Origin: an uncultured bacterium
Lineage (GTDB): Bacteria; Oederibacteriota; PGYV01; Palsa-1178
Length of the DNA: 64,000 bases
Reading direction: 5' to 3'
Assembly: GCA_937889595.1 (NCBI GenBank)
Contig: CALAOR010000081.1
Location: 1-64,000, forward strand
Every line of letters begins with the position of its first letter. Position 1 is the first letter of the stretch. Made by a program: the position numbers and the translations under genes. This document shows positions 8,227-16,900 of the stretch, in pieces. The notes beneath the pieces were generated by a model, which did not search any database, had not been told where the DNA came from, and worked only from the letters and a program-made list of their open reading frames with translations.

Positions 8227-9652
8227 TGTCAATGCAAAATAAGAATGTCCGGTTTTCTGCAAAATAGAAATGTCCGGTTTTTCATATATATGCCTGAAAT
8301 GAATCCCCGGAATTCCACGGATGGTGCCTGCCGGGTTTATGCTTGGTTTTTCTTGCCAATCTTACTACTTTTTCGCTTTTAAAATCATCAACCTCTTTAG
8401 TTCTTAACTTCATGTCAATCTTTGAGTATTTAATAGGTTCAACTTTGTATTCAATGCGCATTTTTGAGTTTAATTTCTCCACTATGCTGACCTTGCGTCC
8501 TTTGAGCGCCAAAACTGTATCTAATTGGTACAAACTACGTTCATATGCAACCGTATAGTCATTCCTGACGATCCGGTCTGTCTTTATCGCCAGGATATTG
8601 TTCAGATCCTGTCCTTCGCTTAACGGCATATGCATGTCATCATCTTTCACCGGTCTCACACAAAACTTCCTGTTATGCTTTGGCAGATAGTATTCCCTTA
8701 AAAACTTGTTTGCCTCTTCCATCGTATTTATCTTGGCAAGCCTCATCTCTTTTATCAACCTGTCCTGATGAGTTCTAAATGACCGTTCTATCCTGCCTTT
8801 TGCCTGTGGGGAATTGGCATGGATTACTTCTATGCCAAGTTCCTTTAATGCCCTTTCAAATTGACTCATTGGTTTTTCGTTTCTAAGTTGTTCTTCTATC
8901 GTTGCTTCTTTCTGCGATTTGTACGTCGAATGCCTGTCTAAATACACTATTCTTGGCTTTCCGTACTTCTTAATATATGTTTTCATCAGTACCATTGCGG
9001 GTATCGTGCCTTCATAAGCAAAGAACTCCGCATGAACCCGCCCAGTTGCATCGTCTATGAAACTCATCAATACCATTTCAGGCCAGCGTCCCTCAAGCCA
9101 ATCATGATGGCTTCCGTCCAGTTGTTCCATCTCTCCATAACACGCTTTTCTTTCCCGCCACTGCCGGTGCTTACAGCCTTTTCTAACGGGCTCCCACAAA
9201 CCTACCGACATTAATATCGTTCTTAAACTTTCTCGGTTTATTGATATTTTTTCTATCTCCAAGAATTTTTCCTGAGCTAAAGTCAAACTGAAATCCCTGT
9301 ATCTTTCAGCATATAAATCTATAATTTGATCCTTCTTTTCTGCCTTAATCTTTTTATGAGATACTTTGCCTCTCAACCGGTGGATCAAACCTTCTTTGCC
9401 GCCTTCGGTTACTCTTTTTACAAGACGCCTTACTTGTCTTTCGCTTATCCCCAGGTTCTTCGCGGCTTCAATCTGTCTTATCTGTCCCGCCATAACTCTT
9501 TTTATTTCCTCGTACGTTTTTACCTCTTTTGTGCTCATTAAGTTGCTGTCCAATCCGGTCATGGCGCACCTCCAATACCGCTATGCTACCACAACCTCAG
9601 AATAGGACATTTCTATTTTGCATAAATAGGACATTATCACTTTGCGGTTACA
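8227..9652 (-). mobile_element. Complete insertion sequence, ISNCY/IS1202-like, copy 1
   Basis: 1426 bp. Ends are TGT...ACA with imperfect inverted repeats of about 50 bp; each end carries the motif GCAAAnTnAnAATGTCC twice. The end at 8227 starts TGTCAATGCAAAATAA and the end at 9652 (minus strand) starts TGTAACCGCAAAGTGA. It is flanked by an exact 16-bp duplication and holds one intact transposase gene, so it looks complete and recently active. From memory, IS1202-related elements make unusually long duplications, which fits. Confidence 0.9.
8282..9562 (-). CDS. DDE transposase, ISNCY/IS1202-like
   Basis: 426 aa, intact. GGAGGTG lies 4 nt before the ATG. Residues about 28-50 form a helix-turn-helix (AAKNLGISERQVRRLVKR). 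The RNase-H-like catalytic core shows Asp149 (QLDGSHHDWLEG), Asp209 (YLDRHSTYK) and Glu259 (NSPQAKGRIER), the expected DDE triad. The GSHHDWLEGR and HSTYKS strings are shared with the second copy at 42791 and fit the ISNCY-type group. The two proteins have the same spacing of catalytic residues but differ at many positions, so they are related elements rather than recent copies of one another. Confidence 0.93.
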   Translation of the reverse strand: MTGLDSNLMSTKEVKTYEEIKRVMAGQIRQIEAAKNLGISERQVRRLVKRVTEGGKEGLIHRLRGKVSHKKIKAEKKDQIIDLYAERYRDFSLTLAQEKFLEIEKISINRESLRTILMSVGLWEPVRKGCKHRQWRERKACYGEMEQLDGSHHDWLEGRWPEMVLMSFIDDATGRVHAEFFAYEGTIPAMVLMKTYIKKYGKPRIVYLDRHSTYKSQKEATIEEQLRNEKPMSQFERALKELGIEVIHANSPQAKGRIERSFRTHQDRLIKEMRLAKINTMEEANKFLREYYLPKHNRKFCVRPVKDDDMHMPLSEGQDLNNILAIKTDRIVRNDYTVAYERSLYQLDTVLALKGRKVSIVEKLNSKMRIEYKVEPIKYSKIDMKLRTKEVDDFKSEKVVRLARKTKHKPGRHHPWNSGDSFQAYI

Positions 9653-9668
9653 CTGTTTTTTAGCTGCC
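9653..9668. repeat. Target-site duplication of IS copy 1, right
   Basis: Exact second copy of the 16 bp at 8211-8226. Confidence 0.9.
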
Positions 9669-9722
9669 AGAATGCTGTGATCGGCAAACAAGAGACTGGC
9701 CGCAACACCGGCAATCCTCTTA

Positions 9723-9751
9723 TTGGTTATAGCTAATTTTTATGCTATAAT
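9723..9751 (+). promoter_or_regulatory. Promoter of the riboflavin genes, implying a leaderless mRNA
   Basis: TTGGTT (9723-9728), 17-bp spacer, TATAAT (9746-9751). Only TACCCAC separates the -10 box from the ATG at 9759, so the predicted start site coincides with the start codon. There is no room for a Shine-Dalgarno site or an FMN riboswitch. Confidence 0.8.
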
Positions 9752-9758
9752 TACCCAC

Positions 9759-10865
9759 ATGAAAAACAACGATGAATTTTACATGTCTTACGCCTTAGCG
9801 CTGGCAAAAAAAGGCCTTGGCCGCACAAGCCCGAACCCGCTTGTCGGGTGCGTTATTGTCAAAAACAACACTGTTATTTCCACAGGCTGGCATAAAAAAG
9901 CGGGTTTGCCGCACGCTGAGGCGGAGGCGCTTGAAAAGATCAGGCATAAGGCAAAAGGCTCGACTTTATACGTGAACCTGGAACCCTGCTGTCATTGGGG
10001 TAAAACGCCGCCATGCACCGACGCGATAATAAAATACGGGGTAAAAAAAGTCGTATCAGCCATGATTGACCCCAACCCTAAAGTCAATGCCCACGGCCAC
10101 GCTACATTGAAAAAAGCCGGTATTAAAGTGGTAACCGGGATTCTTGAAAGACAGGCAGGGTATTTAAACAGGTTTTTCATAAAGAATACAACAAAAAAAC
10201 AGCCGTATATAATAATGAAGGCAGGGATATCTTTGGACGGCAAAATGGCTCTTTCAAACGGGAACTCACAGTGGATAACGGGACCGCAGGCGAGGGCGCA
10301 TGGCCAGAATTTAAGGAAAGAATGCGACGCTATAGCAGTGGGAATAGGGACCGTGCTCAAAGACAATCCGTATCTTGACTGCAGGATAGACAAGGCTAAA
10401 AAAATAAAAAAGGTTGTTTTTGACACCCTCGGCAAGGTACCCCTGCGGGCCAATATATTCAGGTATTCTGATCCGCAGGATATGTACATATTTTGCGGTT
10501 CCATGGGGGCCGAAAAAATAAAAACACTTTCAAAACGCGGGGTAAATGTTATAATTCAAAAAAGCAAAAGAGCCATGGACCTGAAAAGCGCGGTTGATTT
10601 TCTCTTTGACCGGGGTGTGGGAAGCATGATCGTGGAAGGCGGAGGCGGACTGCACACTTCATTTTTAAAAGAAAAGCTCTATGACGAAGCGATGATATAT
10701 ATGGCCCCCATATTCATCGGCAATGACGGGCTTGCAATTGTGGGAAATACAGGGCTAAACAAACTTAAAGACGCGTTAAATCTTAAAAATACTGAGGCGC
10801 TCAAGCTCGGGCAGGATATACTTATAAAAGGAGAGTTCAACTATGTTCAGCGGGATCGTATATGA
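9759..10865 (+). CDS. ribD: Bifunctional riboflavin biosynthesis deaminase/reductase RibD
   Basis: 368 aa. RibD deaminates and then reduces the pyrimidine from GTP cyclohydrolase II. The N-terminal deaminase (residues 1-140) has the zinc motif HAEAEAL plus PCCHWGKTPPCTDAI. The C-terminal reductase starts near 150 with IIMKAGISLDGKMAL and has DAIAVGIGTVLKDNP and VEGGGGLHTSFL. The ATG at 9759 is chosen because the -10 box ends at 9751; a TTG further upstream would lie in the promoter. There is no Shine-Dalgarno site, consistent with leaderless translation. It overlaps ribE by 23 nt. Confidence 0.93.
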   Translation: MKNNDEFYMSYALALAKKGLGRTSPNPLVGCVIVKNNTVISTGWHKKAGLPHAEAEALEKIRHKAKGSTLYVNLEPCCHWGKTPPCTDAIIKYGVKKVVSAMIDPNPKVNAHGHATLKKAGIKVVTGILERQAGYLNRFFIKNTTKKQPYIIMKAGISLDGKMALSNGNSQWITGPQARAHGQNLRKECDAIAVGIGTVLKDNPYLDCRIDKAKKIKKVVFDTLGKVPLRANIFRYSDPQDMYIFCGSMGAEKIKTLSKRGVNVIIQKSKRAMDLKSAVDFLFDRGVGSMIVEGGGGLHTSFLKEKLYDEAMIYMAPIFIGNDGLAIVGNTGLNKLKDALNLKNTEALKLGQDILIKGEFNYVQRDRI

Positions 10866-11442
10866 TGTCGGCCGCTTAAAATCAATAAGACAGGGAAGCG
10901 GCGTTAAGGTCCTCACTATCGCGCTTTCCAAAGAAATATTAAAGCCGGAAAAAGGCATGAGCATAGCAATAAACGGCGCCTGCCTGACGGCCGTGTCGTT
11001 TAAAGGCGTAAAAGAGTTCTCGGCGGATGTGACCGAAGAAACGCTGGAAAAGACCGTATTAAAAACAGTGAAACCGGGCGATGAAGTAAACGTGGAGTTC
11101 CCTCTTACCCTGAATAAGTTTTTAAGCGGCCATCTTGTGCAGGGGCACGTGGACTGCACGGGAAAAGCGGCTCGCGTGGAAAAGGCAGGGGATAAAATAA
11201 TCCTTACAATTTCCTATCCGGAAGAATTCGGAAAATATATCATAGAAAAGGGTTCGGTTACAGTGAGCGGAATAAGCCTGACAGCCTACAATGTAAAGAA
11301 AAACAGTTTTGATGTCTCCATAATACCGGAAACATGGAAAAGCACGATAGTGAAAAACTTAAAAAGAGGCGATGAAGTAAACCTGGAGTTTGATGTCATA
11401 GGCAAGTACGTGGAGAAGTTTATAAATCAAAAGGCAAAGTGA
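10843..11442 (+). CDS. ribE: Riboflavin synthase alpha subunit
   Basis: 199 aa, normal length. Converts two lumazine molecules into riboflavin plus a pyrimidine. Two tandem lumazine-binding repeats are visible: residues 1-96 start MFSGIVYDVGRL and include NGACLTAV; the second half has VQGHVDCTGKA and VSGISLTAYNV. AAAGGAG lies 9 nt before the ATG, within the end of ribD. The next enzyme expected in a complete cluster, lumazine synthase (ribH), is not found here. Confidence 0.95.
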   Translation: MFSGIVYDVGRLKSIRQGSGVKVLTIALSKEILKPEKGMSIAINGACLTAVSFKGVKEFSADVTEETLEKTVLKTVKPGDEVNVEFPLTLNKFLSGHLVQGHVDCTGKAARVEKAGDKIILTISYPEEFGKYIIEKGSVTVSGISLTAYNVKKNSFDVSIIPETWKSTIVKNLKRGDEVNLEFDVIGKYVEKFINQKAK

Positions 11443-11445
11443 GCC

Positions 11446-11587
11446 TGTAGTGGCCGAATATTATTCGGCCATCCGTTGGTTTGACCATCCTTTGTTTGAC
11501 AAAGGCGTTGATGGCAGCCTTATATGCTGCCTGTATAAAGCAAAAAGCAAATACCTGCATATGGCGGAATGATATTCCGCCACTACA
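11446..11587. repeat. TGTAG...CTACA palindromic element (142 bp)
   Basis: Bounded by TGTAGTGGC and GCCACTACA. Each end is itself a hairpin: GGCCGAATA/TATTCGGCC at 11452-11470 and GGCGGAAT/ATTCCGCC at 11563-11581. It lies in the ribE-yaaR gap and matches the plan of the element at 41488-41565. Confidence 0.8.
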
Positions 11588-11651
11588 AGTGCGATGGGCA
11601 AAAGCATTCAAAGCCCCGGGATATTAACCGAAAAGAAAGGTAATTACAAAA

Positions 11652-12140
11652 ATGAGAATAGAACAGCCATTCCGTTCGCTCGGGGACGATGAAAAAGCCC
11701 GGTTGGGCAAGAACAAGAAAATAGGCGCTAAAAAGGGCGCAGGTGAAGTCAGAAAAGATATGGTGCACGACGCTAATTTCCTGAAGGAACTCGACGGCGC
11801 CGTGGAAGACCAGGTTAAAATGTCCTTAGACCAGCTTGTGGAGGAGATAGACCAGCAGGCAAAGAACCTGGCAAATCACAGGACATTTGAAGAACTCGAC
11901 AAGTATAAAAAACTGGTTAAAAACTTTATGAAACAGGCTGTAACGAAGATATATACTGTAAAAGTCTCTGATTCGTCAAAACTGATGATAAAAAGGAAAA
12001 AAGTATATATCATGGTCCAGCAGGTTGACAAAGAACTTGAAAAACTGACCGTGGAACTCATAGCAAAACAGGCCGAAAGCCTTGATTTATTGTCAGTACT
12101 GGAAAAGATAAGCGGAATGCTTGTGGATATGTACTCGTGA
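11652..12140 (+). CDS. YaaR/DUF327 family protein
   Basis: 162 aa. The C-terminal two thirds (residues about 50-160) fit the YaaR (DUF327) family: helical, with LDKYKKLVKNFMKQ, KVYIMVQQVDKELEKL and a final ISGMLVDMYS. The family's function is unknown. The N-terminal 35 residues are basic and probably disordered (KARLGKNKKIGAKKGAG). It sits between ribE and ribBA, an uncommon position, probably in the same transcript. GAAAGG precedes the ATG by about 10 nt. The stop codon is inside a perfect hairpin (12137-12154). Confidence 0.8.
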   Translation: MRIEQPFRSLGDDEKARLGKNKKIGAKKGAGEVRKDMVHDANFLKELDGAVEDQVKMSLDQLVEEIDQQAKNLANHRTFEELDKYKKLVKNFMKQAVTKIYTVKVSDSSKLMIKRKKVYIMVQQVDKELEKLTVELIAKQAESLDLLSVLEKISGMLVDMYS

Positions 12141-12154
12141 GCGCGTGCGCTCAC
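12137..12154 (+). terminator. Perfect hairpin across the yaaR stop codon
   Basis: GTGAGCGC, GT, GCGCTCAC: an 8-bp perfect stem containing the TGA stop. No immediate T-run follows, although TTTGATTTTTT appears about 17 nt later. It may slow ribosomes, protect the mRNA end, or be a weak terminator before ribBA. Confidence 0.45.
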
Positions 12155-12211
12155 TAAAAGTAATGGCAGTTTGATTTTTTGGAAAGTTAATTTAAAACCC
12201 GAGGTGTTATT

Positions 12212-13426
12212 ATGTCCCGTATCAAGCTCGCAACCGTAGAAACAGGCATTAAGGAACTTCAAAAAGGCAAAATGATAATTGTGGTTGATGATGAAAACCG
12301 CGAAAACGAAGGCGATCTGATCTGCCTGGCCGAAAAAATAACGCCCGTACAGATAACATTCATGGCAAAACAGGCCAGCGGGCTTGTGTGCCTTGCTATG
12401 GAAAAAGAGCAGATAGAAAAACTTAAACTGGACCAGATGGTCGCGCGCAACAAGGAATCCATGAGAACCGCCTTTACTGTATCCATAGACGCAAGTGAGG
12501 GTATAACCACAGGCATATCAGCCGCGGACAGGGCGCTTACCATTAAGAAAGCCGCTTCTAAAGAAGCCCTCCCCGAGGATTTTGTCAGGCCCGGCCACAT
12601 ATTCCCTCTTGAAGCCAAGTCCGGGGGTGTGCTTGAGCGCACCGGGCATACTGAAGCGGCAGTGGACCTCGCAGGGTTTGCGAAGGCAAAGGTCAAAGCC
12701 GGGGTTATATGCGAGATACTCAACGACGACGGCACCATGGCAAGGCTGCCCCAGCTTGTTCCTTTCGCAAAAAAACACGGCATGGTCATCATAAGCGTTG
12801 AAGACATAATAAAGTACAGGAGAAAAAGGGAAGTGCTGATAGAAAGGCTGGTTGAAACCAGACTGCCTACGATATACGGTGAGTTTAAAATAATGATATA
12901 TACGGACAAGCAGGGAAATGACCTTCATGTTGCGCTTGTCAAAGGCGATATAAAGCCGCATGACAATGTTTTAGTCAGGGTCCACTCGGAATGCCTGACC
13001 GGCGATATTTTAGGATCCTTAAAATGCGACTGCGGCGACCAGCTGCACACGGCGCTAACAAACATCAAACACTCGAAAAAGGGGATACTCCTGTACATGC
13101 GCCAAGAAGGCAGGGGAATAGGCCTTGTAAACAAGATTAAGGCTTACAAACTCCAGAACGAACAGGGGCTTGATACGGTCGAGGCAAACCGCGCGCTCGG
13201 GCTGCCAGCAGACATGCGTGATTACGGGATAGGCGCGCAGATACTTTATGACCTTGGCGTGAGAAAAATGAAACTCATGACAAATAATCCCAAAAAACTC
13301 ATAGGCCTGCGCGGGTACGGGCTTGAGATAACAGGCAGGGTCCCCCTGGAGATAAAGGCAAATAACATAAATAAAAAGTATTTAAAGACAAAAAAGGAAA
13401 AAATGGGGCATCTGCTGCACGTTTAA
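12212..13426 (+). CDS. ribBA: Bifunctional DHBP synthase / GTP cyclohydrolase II
   Basis: 404 aa. Makes both precursors of the riboflavin pathway: dihydroxybutanone phosphate from ribulose 5-phosphate and the pyrimidine from GTP. The N-terminal RibB domain (1-200) has DDENRENEGDL and the THxxHxE-like segment EGITTGISAADRA. The C-terminal RibA domain (205-400) has VHSECLTGDILGSLKCDCGD with the zinc cysteines, YMRQEGRGIGL, and the terminal NNPKKLIGLRGYGLEI. GAGGTG lies 6 nt before the ATG. A clear ribH does not follow; the next 480 bp are non-coding. Confidence 0.96.
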   Translation: MSRIKLATVETGIKELQKGKMIIVVDDENRENEGDLICLAEKITPVQITFMAKQASGLVCLAMEKEQIEKLKLDQMVARNKESMRTAFTVSIDASEGITTGISAADRALTIKKAASKEALPEDFVRPGHIFPLEAKSGGVLERTGHTEAAVDLAGFAKAKVKAGVICEILNDDGTMARLPQLVPFAKKHGMVIISVEDIIKYRRKREVLIERLVETRLPTIYGEFKIMIYTDKQGNDLHVALVKGDIKPHDNVLVRVHSECLTGDILGSLKCDCGDQLHTALTNIKHSKKGILLYMRQEGRGIGLVNKIKAYKLQNEQGLDTVEANRALGLPADMRDYGIGAQILYDLGVRKMKLMTNNPKKLIGLRGYGLEITGRVPLEIKANNINKKYLKTKKEKMGHLLHV

Positions 13427-13493
13427 AGCGGGATGAGGAAGACAGAAAGAGTTAAATAGACAAGAGACCGGAGCTTGCTGCGTTAGAACAAAG

Positions 13494-13637
13494 GCCGCAA
13501 CCCTATAGTCCGTATAAGCAAAGCGTTACGGATAAAGGTTGCGCCTACGCGGACAAGCAAGATATAAGCGGTTGGTATTTGATTTTGTAGGCGCAACCTT
13601 GACTTCGGCTGAGCTCAGTCGAAGCCCAGGTTGCGGC
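13494..13637. repeat. Head-to-head pair of GTAGGCGCAACC elements with a nested palindrome
   Basis: Unit 1 runs from GCCGCAACC (13494) to GGTTGCGCCTAC (ends 13548). Unit 2 runs from TGTAGGCGCAACC (13586) to GGTTGCGGC (ends 13637). The units are inverted relative to each other. The loop of unit 2 contains a different near-palindrome at 13603-13624 centred on GAGCTC. Confidence 0.75.
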
Positions 13638-13763
13638 TCTTGTACGTAAGGCGGGGTTTAATACCCCGTCAGCTTGCTGCGGGGTAGTTTATCCGAAACT
13701 TTAAGCCAAAAACGTAAACTCTCATAAAATTTCTCACAAAAAATAGTGTCTTTGTTTTTTATA

Positions 13764-13772
13764 TGGTATAAT
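13764..13772 (+). promoter_or_regulatory. Extended -10 promoter candidate for the histidine kinase
   Basis: TGGTATAAT fits an extended -10 element; no good -35 box lies 16-18 bp upstream. It would give a 5' leader of about 130 nt for the kinase gene. Confidence 0.5.
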
Positions 13773-13907
13773 TGTATGTGTTATTGTATGTATAATTAAA
13801 AGCTCTTTCTAAATCTTTAGCAATAAATAAAATTGACCTGCGGCGATACGAAGGAAAATCAGTCATAATAAAGATGGCTTTTCGACAGTATCATCCAAGG
13901 AGATTAA

Positions 13908-16900
13908 ATGCGCAAAGGTGTTCCAAAAAAAATACATCGTACTGCTTCCGCGGCCAAGTCATTGGGCGCTTTAAAGACTGCCATGGCTCAAATGGACGTG
14001 ATGAGGATCATACCGGAACTTTTCTTAAACAGCCCGGATATTGACACGGTTTTTGAAAAATTGCCGGGAATTATCGCGGACAGGTTCGGGTATCCGTATG
14101 TTGGAGTTGAACTTTATGACGGGGAAAAAGACGAAGTTGTGATTGTCGGGAACCGCGGTATAACCCTGCCGCATGAGATCCTGCGGGTCCCCGCGGACAG
14201 GGCAATGGCGGGTACGGTTATAAAGACAGGCAAACCAATGCTTGTTAAAAATGCCGGAAAAAGAAAGGATTACGCTTTTGAACCGTTAAAAAAACTTAAA
14301 GTCAAAGTGTTCATGGGTGTGCCAATTCTGCTCAACAAAAAAGTTTTCGGTGTAATAATCATGGCTGACAAAAAGGACAGGCCCGATGCCGGCAGGATTT
14401 TTTCGCTGCTGCAGGCAATCACAAACTATCTCGCGCAAAGCATATTGGTAAAACAGTCGGATGATCTAAGAAGAAAAAGCGAGGAAATGTTCAAAACAGT
14501 CGCGGACTTTACACATGACTGGGAATATTGGATGGATAATAAAGGCAATATGAAATACTGTTCCCCGTCATGCATGAGGGTGACCGGTTATACGTCCGCT
14601 GAATTGTTGAAGGACCCGGGACTGCTCAGGTATATGGTGCAGCCCGAAAGCCTGGAAATCTATGACGAGCATCTTAAAAACACCGAAGCAGTCGAGCTTG
14701 ATCTTAAGATAATCAGGAAAGACAACAGGGAGGCATGGATAAGCCATAACTGCGTAATTGTTTTTGATTCTCTGGGTAATCCCGCGGGCAGGCGCGTAAG
14801 CGACAGGGATATTACAGAACGCGTAATGATTGAGAAGTTCTATCAGGAATCAGAGCGGAAGTTCAGGGAAGTGTTTAATGGTTCCAATGACGCCATATTT
14901 CTTCATTCCAGGAATCCGGACGGAACGCCCGGAAAATTCCTCGAGGTCAATGACACTGCCTGTAAAAGGCTCGGCTATACAAAACAGGAGTTTTACATGC
15001 TTTCCTACGCGGATATTGACGCATCCATACAAACGCAGGATAGCCGCAGTAGTATGGACGGCTTAAACAAAACAGGCAGCGTCACACTTGAGAGTGTGCT
15101 TATCGCCAAGAACGGGGTTAAAATTCCCGTGGAAATAAGCGCCAAAATAATTGATATGAATGGGGAAAAAGCGGTTTTGTCGATTGCCCGCGATATAACG
15201 GAAAGAAAGCGGACCGACACGGCCATAAAGCAGAGCGAGGAAAAGTACAGGACATTATTTGAACACATGAAAAGCGCGTTTGCCTATTACAGGCTCATAC
15301 TGGATCAATCGGGAAACGCGGTTGATTATGAATTTATAGAGGTAAACGCGGCTTATGAGGCAATGACGGGCTGGAAAAGGGAAAATGTAATAGGAAAAAC
15401 CAGCATGCTGATAGACCCGGTTAATTTTAAGGGGGGGGTCAACCGGCTGGAATTGTACAAAAATGTGGCGCTCACCGGTATTCCTGCAAAGTTTGAGGCG
15501 TACGAGGAAGGCACAAAAAGATGGTTCTCTGTGACAGCCTACAGCAATAAATCCATGTACTTTGCGGTTTTATATGATGACGTTACGGAAAGCAGGTTAA
15601 GCCAGGAAAAAATAAGGAAACTGTCCGCTGCCGTGGAGCAAAGCGCGAATATGATAGTAATAACGGATACGGAAGGCATGATCGAATACGTGAATAAAAA
15701 ATTTGAAGAAATAACCGGATATACCCGTGATGAGGCCGTAGGTAATAATCCAAGGATGCTCAAATCAGGGCACTTTGACAGGGAAGCCTATGCGGAACTC
15801 TGGCGCAAAATAAAGTCGGGCCATGACTGGCGCGGAGAGTTTCATAACAGGAAAAAAGACGGGTCCCTATTTTGGGATGCGACCGCTATATCGTCTATAA
15901 AGGATGAAAAAGGCGTGATAATCAATTTTATAGCCATAAAGGAGGACATAACAGCCAGAAAAGAAACGGAAAACAAGCTGATGGAGACAAGCCGCACCAT
16001 GCAGGATTTTTTAGACAATGCCAATGAAATAATACATATAGTAAGGTCCGATCTTACATTTGAATATGTCAATAAAAAGTGGATGAACACACTGGGCTAC
16101 ACACCGGAAGAAGTTTTAAGAATAAATCTTCTTGACATAGTCAGGAAAGACTTAAGACAGGAAGTCATGAAAAATTTTGTCGGACGGCGGGCCGGGGAAA
16201 ACATAAATCATGTGGAAGCAGTATTTGTGGCCAAGGACGGTACGGAAATTATTGTCGAGGGAAATGTAATTAACATAATGAAAGACGGAAAACTCGTGTC
16301 AGTAAGGGCGATTTTCAGGGATATAACCGACAAACGCCGTTCGGAGAATGAATTAAAGGAGAGTGTAAGAAAATTAAAGGAGCTTGACGTATTAAAGTCA
16401 AACTTCACCGCCATGATATCGCATGAACTCAGGACGCCGCTTACCGCGATAAAAGGCTTTACTTCATTCCTGCTCGGGGGTGTGAGCGGGCAGCTTAATG
16501 CCAACCAGAAAGAGTATGTTGACATCATAAAAAGCAATTCAGACAGGCTTTTAAAACTTATCAATGAAATACTCGACATATCAAAAATAGAATCGGGGAC
16601 ATTCTCGATCTCAAAAGCCAGGCATGACCTGGTTGAAACGGTGTCAAAAGCCATTGACGACATAGAACCCGTCGCTGTCAGAAAATCCATGAAAGTAGTA
16701 AAGGAGATGCCGCAGAATGCCGTTGCGGCGGAATTTGATGATTACAGGATAGCGCAGGTTGTCATAAACCTGCTTAATAATGCAATAAAATTTTCAGTGC
16801 ATAATTCAAAGATATTTGTGGGGGTTTTGGCGGATATTTCAGAAAAGCCGTTTGTACCCGGCTATGTGGAAAAACAGCCGATACCCGGCATCCGCTATGT

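Larger units (their letters stand above)
13427..13907. other. Long non-coding interval with palindromic repeats and a kinase promoter
   Basis: No gene is supported in these 480 bp. It holds two mirrored palindromic elements (13494-13637), a GGGGT/ACCCC hairpin near 13650-13668 (GCGGGGTTTAATACCCCG), an AT-rich stretch with an extended -10 box (13764-13772), and near 13865-13895 the dispersed motif GGCTTTTCGACAGTATC that also bounds the repeat at 42509-42675. Confidence 0.7.

Noticed and set aside
8210-8227. Hybrid promoter driven by the outward TTGACA of IS copy 1
   Set aside because: At 16-18 bp from the IS hexamer there is the host -35 box rather than a -10 box, so the native tRNA promoter is the likely driver.
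9680-9758. FMN riboswitch upstream of ribD
   Set aside because: No conserved RFN elements are visible, and the promoter places the transcript start at the start codon, leaving no leader.
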